Below are positions 1-9,932 of a DNA stretch of 64,000 nt, one piece after another. Location: positions 32,522,260 to 32,586,259 of the forward strand of contig NC_039310.1 in assembly GCF_900246225.1 (NCBI RefSeq), given 5' to 3'. The DNA is from Astatotilapia calliptera. Taxonomy: Eukaryota; Chordata; Actinopteri; Cichliformes; Cichlidae. A program made the position numbers and the translations under genes. Below the pieces are notes generated by a model that ran no database searches, was not told the origin of the DNA, and saw only the letters and a list, made by a program, of their open reading frames with translations. Position 1 is the first letter of the stretch, and every line of letters starts with the position of its first letter.

Positions 1-88
1 CGGGGACCAATCAGCAGCCGTCAGCTCATCCACTCCGGGGCCTGCAAAGACTTAAAGGCACAGACAACAACAGCCACCAAAACAGATT

Positions 89-952
89 ATGGACAGGGCC
101 ATAACACCCCCCTTCCCAAGACCAAACATCTCCCCTAAAGATGTTTGGCGCTTAGGGGTTCCCGGGTTCAAACCCTATGTGAAATCAAACATCAAACAAA
201 AGACAAGCGCTACACCTAACTCCCTAACTGAAATAAACAGGAGAAAACAACCTCGGCCGGTTGAGGTGACTGGAGGTTTGGTGGTGGATGCGGGAGCAGA
301 AGCTGCTGCAACCATCCCACAAGCTGCCAGTGGACGGGTGTCGCCAGGGGCGGAGGCTCCTGCTGCCATTCAGATCCCAAACGTTAGCCCAGCCGAACAA
401 TCAACAGGATTGGTTACGGAGGATCTTGGGCTCGCCCTTCGCCTGAAAGAGGTGGAGCTTGCGACTAAGTCCAAAGAAGTTGAGCTTATGCATCTCCGCA
501 TAAGGGCTATGGAGCTGGATCCTTCCCGACAGCGCAATGTTACCTCTACCCCAGTGAGTAAAATTGTGAATAAATCTTCTGATTCGTTCTCCTCTGACCA
601 ATTTGATGCTAGCAGGCAAATTGCTTTAGTGCCACCTTTCAGAGAAAGTGAAGTTGACTCTTACTTTAATGCCTTTGAACGCATCGCAAACACTTTGAAA
701 TGGCCCAAGGATGTGTGGAGTTTGTTGCTGCAGTGTAAATTGGTGGGGAAAGCACAGGAAGTGTGTGCGAGCTTGTCTATTGATGACAGCCTGGATTATG
801 AAATTGTGAAATCCACTATTTTAAGGGCTTATGAGCTAGTTCCAGAGGCATATCGCCAGAGGTTTCGGTCGTGTGAAAAATCTGCCAACCAAACACATGT
901 AGAGTTTGGTTGGCAGATTTTTCACACATTTCACTTGGGGTTACATGTTTGA
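89..952 (+). CDS. Retrotransposon gag-like protein, C-terminally truncated
   Basis: This is a 287-codon open frame starting with ATG at 89. Residues about 110-145 are rich in Lys, Glu and Leu and look helical. From about residue 175 the sequence (PPFRESEVDSYFNAFERIA, then LLLQCKLVGKAQEV and EAYRQRFR) resembles the capsid domain of fish Ty3/Gypsy gag proteins, which is related to the SCAN fold. In such elements this domain packages element RNA in a cytoplasmic particle. The zinc knuckle (CCHC) expected downstream is missing: after a HVEF motif the frame enters an inverted copy of its own preceding 23 bases and stops. It is a broken gag, not a host gene. The family is recognised by pattern only; no search was run. 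Confidence 0.65.
   Translation: MDRAITPPFPRPNISPKDVWRLGVPGFKPYVKSNIKQKTSATPNSLTEINRRKQPRPVEVTGGLVVDAGAEAAATIPQAASGRVSPGAEAPAAIQIPNVSPAEQSTGLVTEDLGLALRLKEVELATKSKEVELMHLRIRAMELDPSRQRNVTSTPVSKIVNKSSDSFSSDQFDASRQIALVPPFRESEVDSYFNAFERIANTLKWPKDVWSLLLQCKLVGKAQEVCASLSIDDSLDYEIVKSTILRAYELVPEAYRQRFRSCEKSANQTHVEFGWQIFHTFHLGLHV
871..927. repeat. Perfect 23-bp inverted repeat at the gag deletion junction
   Basis: Bases 871-893 and 905-927 are exact reverse complements, separated by 11 bases. The first arm is ordinary gag coding sequence; the second arm is its inversion and leads directly to the polypurine tract. This points to a fold-back or template-switch event that also removed pol. Confidence 0.9.
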
Positions 953-971
953 TTTTTGGGTGGGGGGGAAA

Positions 972-1395
972 TGTTACGTTTCGGTGTTGTCAGTGTTTTG
1001 TTTTTGCGTGACTGTCATGTGTTTCCTGTTTTACTTTGAAGGTCTGTTGTTATCTTAGTGTGTTCAGTTTACGCTTCCTTGTCTCGTCAGGTCTAATTTG
1101 CCCCAGCTGTGTTTCCCTCCTGTGGTCCATTCCCTGATTGCTCCTTCTAGGTATTTAAGCCCTGTGTGTCAGTTGGTCATGGTCGCGATCTCCCCCGTGT
1201 TGTAAATAGTTTGGTGTTTTGTTGTAAATAAATAAATAGTCTGTTGTAAATAGCTGTGAATGGGTTTGTTAATATTTTCGTTTGAGACACCTTCGTTTTG
1301 GGATTTTGGTGGAGCGCTTTAGTTTTTTTCTCGTGTGTTTTTCTTATTTTTATTTTCATACGTTGCACGCCGGTTGCCTAGGCCGGGGTGTAACA
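972..1395 (+). repeat. 3' LTR of Ty3/Gypsy-type element
   Basis: The LTR is 424 bp, bounded by TGTTACG and TGTAACA and preceded by a polypurine tract. A TATTTAA box lies near 1152 and overlapping AATAAA signals near 1225-1235, as expected for the U3-R-U5 order on the plus strand. The right flank is ATCAG; the matching target-site copy would be off the left edge. Confidence 0.8.
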
Positions 1396-2010
1396 ATCAG
1401 GTTGATTTAAACCCCTTTATTTCCCTTTGGTTAAAACATAGAAAAATGCAACACACAAAAATACTGAAAAAGGTAATTCCCAATAACACCTACTGTAAAA
1501 TGTTTAACCACGTTGCTGTCTGTATTATTGTTGAAGTCCTAATTGATCACCTCTAAAGTGTTTGTGCTAATAACATCATGTACAGTCAGACAGGCATGGA
1601 GAACAGCACTGACTGGGAGGCTTTGAACAGATGACACATTCAATTCAACATATAAGACTTTAAGAACGCACAAGCATCTACATAAAATCTATTAATCTGT
1701 CATCTGTGATATTATTATGTACAATTATAATGTATTGCTCATCTCCCTTAAATAAATAGGCATCATTAAAGTATGAAATATTCATATATAAAAACATATA
1801 AATGTGTCTCAGTGGGTGATAGTGCCCCACAGGCCTCAGTGTGAGCTTGAAGCCATTTATAATCTGTAAGTTGTTTAATGTGTAGGTGCTCACGACAAAC
1901 AGATTTTGAATGAAAGCCGGGTAACTGAAGGCTGAATTGTGAGCACACACGTATTGTGTGTGTCCATCTTACGCTCTGTTAATTTTTTAATATAACAATA
2001 ACAGTGCAAC
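1396..2010. other. AT-rich intronic or intergenic sequence, no gene seen
   Basis: No convincing coding frame, splice pair or repeat structure was recognised here. Short frames on both strands lack family features. By context it lies within the presumed intron of minus-strand locus A. Confidence 0.5.
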
Positions 2011-2348
2011 TAGGGCTGTGCAATATAACCAAAATCTCATATCCCGATATGACACATGTCTCATAACAATAACGATATATATCACAAATGTGCATTTTCT
2101 GTAAATTCTTTGAATTTCACACAAGTCGACTTAAAGTTTAAGGTTCATTTCGATGGCTCTTTTTTGCCTCTAAACTTTCTCTGTACCCTTTCATGTGATT
2201 CTTCCATAGGTGGGAGAAGAAAAAACAAATACTGCTATAAACAGCGCATTTTGCGACACCACGAAACAAACAATAGTGTATAATATGAAACGATAGATGT
2301 TTTTATATCGTTCATCTAATATGCATTTCATCATGTTGCACAGCCATA
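2011..2348 (+). mobile_element. Short hAT-like non-autonomous element
   Basis: The ends are TAGGGCTGTGCAATAT and a degenerate inverse, TTGCACAGCCATA. The interior matches the better preserved copy at 37925-38630, sharing phrases such as CTCATATCCCGATAT and TTTTGCGACACCAC. The flanking 8-mers AGTGCAAC and GATGTAAC match at five of eight positions, compatible with an old target-site duplication. It has no coding capacity. Confidence 0.6.
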
Positions 2349-2372
2349 GATGTAACTGAGATATTTTCTCAC

Positions 2373-2478
2373 CTCCTGTGTTGAAGTCATTGTTTCCTCT
2401 GTAGTGGCTGAGCTGAATCCAAATGGCTGAAACTGTTCCTCTGCTGCTCCACCAGACTCTTCTCCTCCTGTTACTCAG
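2373..2478 (-). CDS. Zinc-finger locus A, exon with start codon
   Basis: On the minus strand this 106-base exon lies between an acceptor (TGTGTCCCAG) and a donor (GTGAGAA). It carries ATG at 2390 and reads MTSTQE to the exon end in phase 0, as in loci B (MSSTQM) and C (MSSTQK). The upstream part matches the exon at 16701-16798 (TTTCAGCCATTTGGA) but has a TAA in the frame of B's upstream part, so translation most likely begins at this ATG. The finger exons must lie left of position 1. The product would be a nuclear C2H2 zinc-finger protein; only six residues are visible here. Confidence 0.6.
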
Positions 2479-3179
2479 CTGGGACACAAAAGTATAGATA
2501 TGTATTTTATCCCTGACAAGAAGAAGCAGAGCAAATAAACATTACTACACTCAGTGACAACAATACCTATGAAGCTTCAAGGTGAAACCCCAGAAGCAGC
2601 TACAAAAAGAAAGTCATCAGCTGCCTACAAGAACTTGAAAAAGCCACTGAGCTCCCTGCATACCACCACCTTTACCCGGTGGATGCTGCACCCTGTATAT
2701 ATGAACTTCCATAGACACACAAAGAAGGAGTCCCACTCAGGCTCATTGGTAGCAGCATAAAGTCACATATTTTAAATACAACAAGGGTTTCTACAGACAC
2801 AAACATGGATGTGCTGTGAGCTCCCCAGTGTGTCCCATTGTAGCCAAACTTTACATGGAGGAAGTGGAAAGAAAGGCTCTTGGCTCTTTAACAGGGACAG
2901 CACCGAGTTACATGATAGAGTGAAACAGGGTCTCACAATGGTTTCACTCAGGACCTGCTGACACACACATTTTTCCACACATTGGCTCTTGTGATAAGAT
3001 CAATGGTCAACAGTGGGTTGACGACCCTTTCAGTTGACAACCCCCACAAGGGTTTAAATGCCTGGGACTCTCCACCATTTGATTTTAGAACTGAAAAAGC
3101 CACTTTTGGATGAGAGGTGAAACATTTAAAAAAGCTTACAGACGTCCAGTCACTTTCTTTCTAAGATCTTGGACTCAGA

Positions 3180-3625
3180 ACAAAAGCTGTCCAGCTTTGT
3201 GTGTCTGTCAAAATGCTTTTTACAAATCCTGCTGGAATCAGTGTTGTTACAGCTGCAGTCAAAGCAAGATGGAAACAATGAAGAAGGAAAGTTCAAATCT
3301 ACTCAGACTAAATGTCTTCAGTCAGTGTGTCAGCCTCCAGTTAACAACAGTGGTGAGAAACTGCACTACTGAACCTCCACTGACTGAGTAACTGTAGTTT
3401 GGTGCTTCATCAGAACTTCATGGCAGGAAGTGTTTCAGAGTGGGGACAGAGACAGTTGCAAAGTTCAGCTTTAGTGAGGCTAAACTCCAAAACCTGTTTT
3501 CAGCTAATGACTCTGCTTCTGTCTGGAAAACAATCAGACGGTGAACCAACCACAGACCTAAAGACCCCACTGCACCAACCATTCACAGCTGAACAGCTCC
3601 TGCTGCGGATTCTACCAATAATGAC
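3180..3625. repeat. Segment shared in inverse orientation with locus B intron, including a LINE scrap
   Basis: Bases 3180-3420 reappear as the reverse complement at about 16225-16480, and 3477-3620 reappear reversed at 14222-14345. The second part encodes on the plus strand a LINE fragment reading KLQNLFSANDSASVWK. Because loci A and B point in opposite directions, the segment has the same relation to its gene in both. It is ancestral intron sequence carried along by gene duplication. Confidence 0.65.
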
Positions 3626-3976
3626 GTGATCACAGTCTCTCCACCCTCCATGGGTTCTCTCTCCATAGATGTATGAAAATACTGCAGCAGATCGCTCTGA
3701 CTTCCTGTTATCACTTCAAATAGAAATGAGGCTGTAGAGGTTTGGTGCAGGCAGAAAAACAGCTGCAGGGACAATGAAAAGACTTTTCTGCTCCAACTTC
3801 TCCCAGCATGCTGAGCTAATGATTAGTTGGTGTTTTTCTCCAAACACTCTCTCACTCTTCTCTCAACGTGTTCACAATAAACTGTGAACAGACACCGAGG
3901 AGAGCAGCAGAAGACCTCATTCAGGAGCTAAACTCAACATGAACTGAACTCACAGTAAAGTTAGCTCGGTGCTTAC

Positions 3977-4080
3977 CTTTAGATGAGCCCACAAACCGAG
4001 AGAAACTCCGCGATGAAGCTGCAACTCTTTCCAAACACAGGAAACAGATCAGGGAGCAGAGACCCACGTGGTTCACGCTG
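3977..4080 (-). other. Zinc-finger locus A, non-coding first exon and proximal promoter
   Basis: The minus strand shows ...CATCTAAAG then GTAAGCACCGAGC, a strong splice donor at 3976. The same boundary occurs at 10420 (plus), 27898 (minus) and 49634 (minus). The exon has no long frame. The 5' end of the exon is not defined by the sequence, so the right coordinate is approximate. The roughly 600 bp from 3690 to 4312 is close to identical with 49378-49972, a recent duplicate. Confidence 0.6.
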
Positions 4081-4359
4081 ATCTCAACTACGATCCAGGA
4101 GACAAGGGTGGGCAGATCGATGCAGATATCGATCAGGACGTTGGTAGTGGTTTATGATCGATACTTTAGTTTGTTTCTCTCCTCTTAGTCCACTACTTTA
4201 CTTGCGTTTCATGCAAAATCATCTCTCTCTGCTCGACTCCTCTTTTGCACAGACAAATGACTCCGCCCCTTCTTCCTGATCTGCTGTGGTTTGTTACTGT
4301 GCGATCACGTGACTCGACGGCAGATTTGTGTTACCGCGGTGTCGGTGGAGTTTAATAAA

Positions 4360-4559
4360 CTCGGCCGTCTGCCATAAATGTTCCCTGTTCAATATCATGT
4401 GATTCTATAATAGACTGTGTCTATTTTGCTTTTTTATACGAACCCCCTGACATTGTGTTTGCTATTTTGTATCTGTATATCTGTATTTTGTGCTTTGTCA
4501 ATAAAACGTATTCAAACCCCCCCCCCCCCAAAAAAAAAAAAAAAACCTCGGCCATCTGC
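4360..4559 (+). mobile_element. Short 5'-truncated retroposed 3' end with poly(A) and target-site duplication
   Basis: CTCGGCCGTCTGC (4360-4372) and CTCGGCCATCTGC (4547-4559) flank a 174-bp insert. The insert ends in CAATAAAACG, a C-run and 16 A residues. This is the signature of LINE-driven insertion of a polyadenylated RNA end. I cannot name the source; the 3' sequence resembles an L1 3' end. Confidence 0.7.
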
Positions 4560-4578
4560 TCCTTGCTATCTAAAATAT

Positions 4579-4680
4579 TAGTGATGGGATTTCCGACTCT
4601 TTTTAGAGAACCGGTTCTTTCGGTTCGACTCACTAAAAAGAACCGGCTCTTTCGATTCCAAACCGAGTCTTCGGGTTGCT
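4579..4680 (+). mobile_element. hAT terminal fragment
   Basis: The sequence starts TAGTGATGGGATTTCCGACT and continues with GAACCGGTTCTTTCGGTTC repeats, the terminal region of a widespread fish hAT family. No matching right end was found, so this is a one-ended relic. Confidence 0.5.
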
Positions 4681-4928
4681 TTGTTGCTTTAATTAATTTA
4701 TTATTAACAATAATATAAAATTATGCACAAAAGGAATTACTAATGTAAAAAAAAGTGGTCTTAGAGACAAAACACGTATAAACTCCAAAACACATTTCTA
4801 GCATGAACTGAACTTCCAAGACAGAGCTACCTAGATCACTTAAATTACACAATTGAAAGCATGAAAGCATGTGTGTATTATTTGTGTATTTATACACACA
4901 CATTCATATATAGTCAAATAATTAAAAA

Positions 4929-4962
4929 AAAAAGTTCATTTACCTAGGTAAATGAACTTTTT
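4929..4962. repeat. 34-bp perfect palindrome within a longer imperfect one
   Basis: Bases 4929-4945 and 4946-4962 are exact reverse complements with no spacer, centred on ACCTAGGT. Outside it, CATATATAGTCAAATAATT at about 4905 mirrors AATTATTTGAATATATATG near 4972, extending the symmetry to about 85 bp. Confidence 0.9.
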
Positions 4963-5291
4963 AAATTTTTAAATTATTTGAATATATATGAGTGCTTCTT
5001 TTGAGTGTATTCATATAATTATTACTTTTTTCTCTTTACACCTGGTTTTGTGTGTTCATGTTCTGGGCCCTATTTCAGGAAGCCGGTTTAGTGCAAACTC
5101 TGAGTAAGTATACCCTGAGATAACGAAAACTCTGGGTTTTCGGTTTCACAAAGCGAGTTTAGATTAATTCTGAGTGAGTTACTATGACGACACACTCCGT
5201 GAAGCTAACCTGCCCCCTAGCAGGTTTACTTCAACTAACCCTGACGTTCTCCGCCTCTTTGTCGGAAACCTGACTGTAGGAAGTGTCAGAC

Positions 5292-6136
5292 ATGGCGTGC
5301 TCCTTCCTTGAAGAGCCAGTAGATGTTGAAGCCCAAATCCTCCGCAGAGCTCTCCGCCGGGAGAGAGTGATCAGAGCGCGTTTGGACATTTTATCATTTC
5401 CTGATGATTTCCTGTGCGAACGTTACCGTTTTCCAGCACAATCTATAATTCATTTGAATAACATCCTCAGGCCTAATATTGCTCATGTGACACATCGCGG
5501 ACATGCTCTCAGTTCTGTACATATTATTTGTATCGCACTTCGGTTTTTTGCAAACGGGAGCTTTCTGTATAATATTGGTGACGCTGAGCACGTTTCCAAG
5601 GCTACCGTCTGTCGGGCAGTCAGGAATGTTACAGTTGCACTGAAACGTCTCCTGTACTCGTCTGTGGTGTTCCCCGGTCATAGACCCACAAGATTTATCA
5701 AAGAGGGATGCCACAAAATTGCAGGTAGCAGGATGAACGAAACTTAATTCATGATGTGGTGATACTTGAACTACTACTTAAATTTTACATTTATTCTCAC
5801 GGTTCCCAGGCGTGATTGGCTGTACAGATGGCACTCACATTCCAATCATTGCTCCTTCAGTAAATGAAGGAGACTATGTGAACAGGAAGTCTTTCCACAG
5901 CATTAATGTGCAGGTACATAGTTCCCTGTAGCATTTCAAACTAACAAATTATTTCATTATAGTAATGGATGCTAATTTGTGTTCTCTGCACTGTGAAGAT
6001 CATATGTGATGCTGCCAACATTATCACAAATGTGGAAGCCAACTGCTCAGCCTCTGTGAGTGGTGGTGGTGGAGGACCCCCACCTGTTTTTCGGGCCTCC
6101 GCTTTTTTTCTGTTGGCTATAACGGGTCACATTTGA
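5292..6136 (+). pseudogene. HARBI1-like Harbinger transposase, 5' exons only
   Basis: The ATG at 5292 begins exon 1 (5292-5724, donor GTAGCA), exon 2 is 5810-5913 and exon 3 starts at 5999 (ATCATATGTGATGCTGCC). The phases agree across both junctions. Family motifs include LCERYRF, HRGHALSS, HVSKATVCRAVR and IGCIDGTHIPI, which carries the first catalytic Asp of the DDE nuclease. After NIITNVEA the sequence jumps into Gly-Pro-rich antisense sequence of the partner gene and stops, so the second and third catalytic acids are lost. A full transposase cuts and pastes the element in the nucleus; this one cannot. It is probably mobilised, if at all, by an autonomous relative. Confidence 0.8.
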
Positions 6137-6468
6137 GCATACAGAGTAAGCAAATATGTACTTGTAATGTGCTCAGATAATTTCAATAAGTGCTTACAGA
6201 GGGGAAGTTAATGTAGCCTCTAACTGCAATTGATTTACATCGGACAAACAGACCAAGCACTATGGCTCATAATACAATTACACCTTACCTGTTTGGACTA
6301 TATTTTTATATTTCATTTTTACTTGCTGCCAGGAACGTTTGGGGCCTGTTGGGTTGCACCTGCGCTTACATTACATCACAAAATAAAATGTATGAAATAC
6401 AAAATAAAATATAATAAAATAACGTGTTAAATGGGTGGAAATCCCTAGATCAGTGTTTAAATTAACAC

Positions 6469-6645
6469 TCACGCATTGACTCTGTCGGCTTTGTTTTGCC
6501 ATGCATGCTCTCTTTCTTTTGCAGCTGTGGCTGTGTTACTTTTTTTCTGCGGAATTTGCATGTTATCGGCATATGCTGCCATCAGAATTTCGGCCTCAAG
6601 CGCTGTAAAATACATTGACCGCGCCTTCTTTCCCTCCGTCTCCAT
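6469..6645 (-). CDS. Harbinger Myb/SANT-like DNA-binding protein, first exon
   Basis: The minus-strand ATG at 6645 opens a 58-residue frame with MYFTALEAEILMAAYAD and NTATAAKEREHAWQNKADRV, typical of the Myb-like partner that helps Harbinger transposase enter the nucleus and bind element ends. The frame stops just where GTGAGTG, a good donor, begins, so this is exon 1 of a longer gene. The remainder is deleted. Copy 2 has lost about 23 bases inside the same exon. Confidence 0.65.
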   Translation of the reverse strand: METEGKKARSMYFTALEAEILMAAYADNMQIPQKKSNTATAAKEREHAWQNKADRVNA

Positions 6646-7426
6646 GGTGACTCGCTTAATCTGTGCTCCACTAATCAGGGCTTTATGTATCCTCGTGCGC
6701 GCGCTTCACTTGGGGTTAAAGCAACTCCGCGTTGATTGAACTAATTGTTATCAGCCTTTCTGAAACCGAATATTCCGAGTTGGACAGTTCGGGGTTACTC
6801 AAAGTCAAGTCAAAGTCAAAGTCAACTTTATTGTCAATTCTGCCACATGTACAGGACATACAGAGAATAGAAACTTCGTTACTCTCAATCCCTAGATAAA
6901 ATAGAAAATGAACATTTAAATATAAGAGTGATTAAAAATGCAAGTAAAATATTTTAAAGTAAAAAAAATAAAATAATATAATACAATTTTACATATAACA
7001 AGAAAGCTATACAATATACAATATAAGGGTAAATGACATTGAGTGCAAACCAGGCAGAGTAGTGCAAATAGGCAAATAGTGCAAATGGAGATTTAGTAAT
7101 GTACGGTAAGAGATAGTGTATCACAAAGTCTTATGAGGTAATGGCAGTCCAATGCTCCACAAAGTGACTGGTAACTGGTGCAGGCCAGTGAGTGAGTCAG
7201 AGAGTGTGTGTGTGTGAGTGTGTGTGACAGAGTTCAGTGAGACCGTGGAGGAGAGAGGGGAGAGGGGGCAGAATCGGGAGGGAGTTAAGCTTCCTGACAG
7301 CCTGATGGATGAAGCTGTCCTTCAGCCTGCTGGTCCTGGCCTGGAGACTCCGCAGTCTCCTCCCCGACGGCAGCAGCTTGAAGAAGCTTTGCATTGGGTG
7401 CGTGGGATCAGCCGCTATGCAAAGGG

Positions 7427-8712
7427 TAGTGATGGGCAGATGAAGCCCCATGAAGCACTGAAGCTTTTCATCTAATTGGTTCACCCCAATGCGAAGCTTC
7501 ATGAAGCTTCATTTGCTCTAGTAGGACACCTACTGGACGTAAAAAATAATAGGTGGCATGAATTTGAAGAGTGTGGCATTTTGCACACAGCCTGTAAATG
7601 TCAACAACAAAAGGAGTGTGTAAAACATGTATATTGTAGTGATGGCAGTATACTGTGTATATTTATAGTGGCAGTATGGAAAATGATTATTTGGAAATGC
7701 TTGAAATGGAAACGATCATTTACTGTGAGGTGAGGTGTGGTTGGGGTGTGGACAGTAGTTGTGCTTTTGTAACGTTGAGGTATGGACAGCTACACACTGA
7801 GGCTTTGAGCCTCAGTCCTGCCTGTTCATATTTTATTCTGTAAAAACTAAATTTTCACTGCTTTTACGACCTTTTTAGTGGGGAGAACATAGCTGGGATT
7901 TAATGATTTAACAAATCTTTTGAATCCTTTGTCCTCCACAATGCTAAATAGCTGTGAGTCCTCAATCACCATGCTGACCAGGTCTTCATCTATTTGAGAT
8001 TGTTCTCCTGAGGAAAGACAATAAAGATAAAGCACAAATATAAATATCACACACGTAACTTATAACAGTTGTATAATATTGTTATATCATTTAGTAACAT
8101 TACTGCATGCTATATTATCATTGCATTTGATGGCTCACCTGGTCTTGCTCCACAATCGGTGTCCCCCTTATTCTCATGCAAAGCTCTGTAGTGCCTAAGC
8201 ATGGATGAGGTGTTGTTATATCCCAGCTCCCTGGCACATTGCAAACACTTCACCTTGTACAAAAGTACAGACAGCTTAACATAAATTGTATTGCACCATC
8301 AGTATTATGAAAATACATCTTCTGTAGAAATTTACATACCTTGTTGGGAGGAATAAGATCAAAATGTTCCCACACAGGGGAGGACATCCTCCTCTTCTTA
8401 GCTGGCTCCATTCTCTCCTGACTTTCTCTCCTCACTCTCATAAACCTCCAAACTGTCTCCAAACTCTCACTAACCGCAACTCTCCATCAAACACCTACAT
8501 TTTGAATGAAGTCTGAGGGCTTTATATCGCTGTCATATCTCGCGGCAAAGTTCGAACCAGTCACGTGGTACAGCCGGGCAGCGAGGCTTCGGACGTCATC
8601 ATTTTCAGCTCCTCCCATAAATGAAGCAAGCCTCGATACGCGCTTCGCGGAAACGCCCCCTCCATTACTCGACACACGCTCCGAAGCCTCGATACAGAAC
8701 GTCACATCACTA
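7427..8712 (-). mobile_element. hAT element with 8-bp target-site duplication
   Basis: GCAAAGGG occurs immediately left (7419-7426) and right (8713-8720). The ends are TAGTGATGGGCAG and the inverse of TAGTGATGTGACG. The element is 1286 bp and keeps only the N-terminal exons of a BED-finger transposase on the minus strand. It is inserted in the coding tail of a Rex1-like LINE. Confidence 0.9.
7871..8411 (-). pseudogene. hAT transposase N-terminus with BED zinc finger (three exons)
   Basis: The minus-strand exons are 8411-8340 (MEPAKKRRMSS...PPNK), 8253-8139 and 8007-7871. All boundaries are GT/AG and the total of 324 bases is 108 codons. The BED finger is seen as SPVWEHFDLIPP, then KCLQCARELGYNN and SSMLRHYRALHEN, giving the CxxC...HxxxxH pattern used to bind hAT ends. 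Exon 3 (DEDLVSMVIEDSQLF, FKRFVKSLNPSY) matches the region after the finger in ZBED-type transposases. The catalytic domain and dimerisation region are absent, so the element is non-autonomous. Confidence 0.75.
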
Positions 8713-8723
8713 GCAAAGGGCTT

Positions 8724-9769
8724 ATAAGGTCTTTAACACACTGGGGGGTATCGACTTTCTCCTAAAGTGTGACTTTGAAATTACTAAGCTACCTGCTAAA
8801 CTCTCTGAATTCCATAAACAGGTCCTTCTTTATTGGAAAATGTTATTTAAACATAATTTCACTCCACATAATAGCCCAATTTGGAACAATAGATATATAC
8901 TGATGAACAGAAAATCTATTTTTATTCAAGATTGGTTATCAAAAGGTGTTTGGGCAATTGCCCATTTTGTAGATGAGGAAGGACATGTTCTAGGACATCA
9001 AGATTTTTGCCAAAAGTTTAATATCCAATGTTCTAAGAGTAAATTTCATCGGGTTATAAAATCCATTCCATTGTCACTTAAAAACATAGTTGTAAATGAT
9101 ATAATATATTCTGACATCTCCCCCAAGTTAAGGCAATTATATATAGATGGTATTCGATTTTGTGATGTTAAATGCAACAATAGGTTTCTTAGATCTTCAT
9201 TAAGGAGTCTTTATTCTCCAAATTTACTTAGACGTAATTACATATTAAAAGATTTCCAAAGGGAAGAAATTGAAAAAATAAGAACTGATTATATCACCTT
9301 CCCTATCCCTCCTAAAGGGAAAGAAGTCCAATTTAAAATCTTGAATAAAATTTACCCGACAAATAGACTCCTTAGTGATAGATTCAAAATAGAAACGGGT
9401 AATTGTGTATTTTGTGAAACAGAAGAGGAGGATTTGGACCATCTATTCTTTTTGTGCAATTTTATACAAATATTTTGGTTGGATTTTCATACCTGGCTTT
9501 ATTCCAGTGGGATTCAAATTACCCCATTTACCTTAAATATGATAATGTTTGGAGTGTTTTTGAAAGAAAAGAAAGCTAATTATGGTGTTAATGTGTTATT
9601 AATCTTGTGTAAGTATTTTATACATAAATGTCGCTTTTTAAAGATTAAACCAACACTGGCTCACTGGAAAAACGACCTAAACCTGTTGGTTAAATCTTTG
9701 ACTTTAGTTAAAAAGAAAAAGGCTGCTTTTTTTGTTTCCTTTGTAGAAGATTTTGATTTAGTAAGTTAA
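8724..9769 (+). pseudogene. L1 ORF2 C-terminal region
   Basis: The frame is open from the insertion point (YKVFNTLGGIDFLLKCDF) to a stop at 9769, about 348 codons. It holds the part of ORF2 after the reverse transcriptase, including the Cys-rich segment GNCVFCETEEEDLDHLFFLC near the C-terminus that is typical of fish L1 elements. Endonuclease and polymerase are missing because of 5' truncation. The undamaged frame suggests a fairly recent insertion. Confidence 0.75.
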
Positions 9770-9932
9770 TAATCTGTTAATTTATGTGACCCCATCTTTA
9801 TATTTTATTTTCACTATATATGAAAGTTGCTAATATGTCAGAAATGTTTATTCTCTGAATCTGTAATATATGGTGCATTTTGTTTGTATGTTTATATTAC
9901 TAATAAAAGAAAAAAAAAAAAAAAAAAAAAAA
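8724..9932 (+). mobile_element. 5'-truncated L1 LINE with 15-bp target-site duplication
   Basis: ACTAGCAAAGGGCTT flanks the insert (8709-8723 and 9933-9947) and a poly(A) run precedes the right copy, a standard L1 insertion. It landed directly on the right target-site copy of the hAT at 7427-8712, so it is younger than that element. Confidence 0.9.

Larger units (their letters stand above)
1..1395 (+). mobile_element. Ty3/Gypsy-type LTR retrotransposon, 3' part, internally deleted
   Basis: The segment reads as gag, a purine-rich tract (about 960-970, GGGTGGGGGGGAA) and then a 424-bp LTR with TGTTAC...GTAACA ends. That order is the 3' end of an LTR retrotransposon. No protease, reverse transcriptase, RNase H or integrase is present: gag runs straight into the polypurine tract, so the pol region is deleted. 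The 5' LTR and primer binding site, if they survive, lie left of the window. The element probably sits in an intron of zinc-finger locus A. Confidence 0.75.

Noticed and set aside
147..180. B-box-like GGGTTCAAACCCT near the start of gag
   Set aside because: No A box or cloverleaf lies upstream at the right distance, and the bases are in the open gag frame. Chance resemblance.
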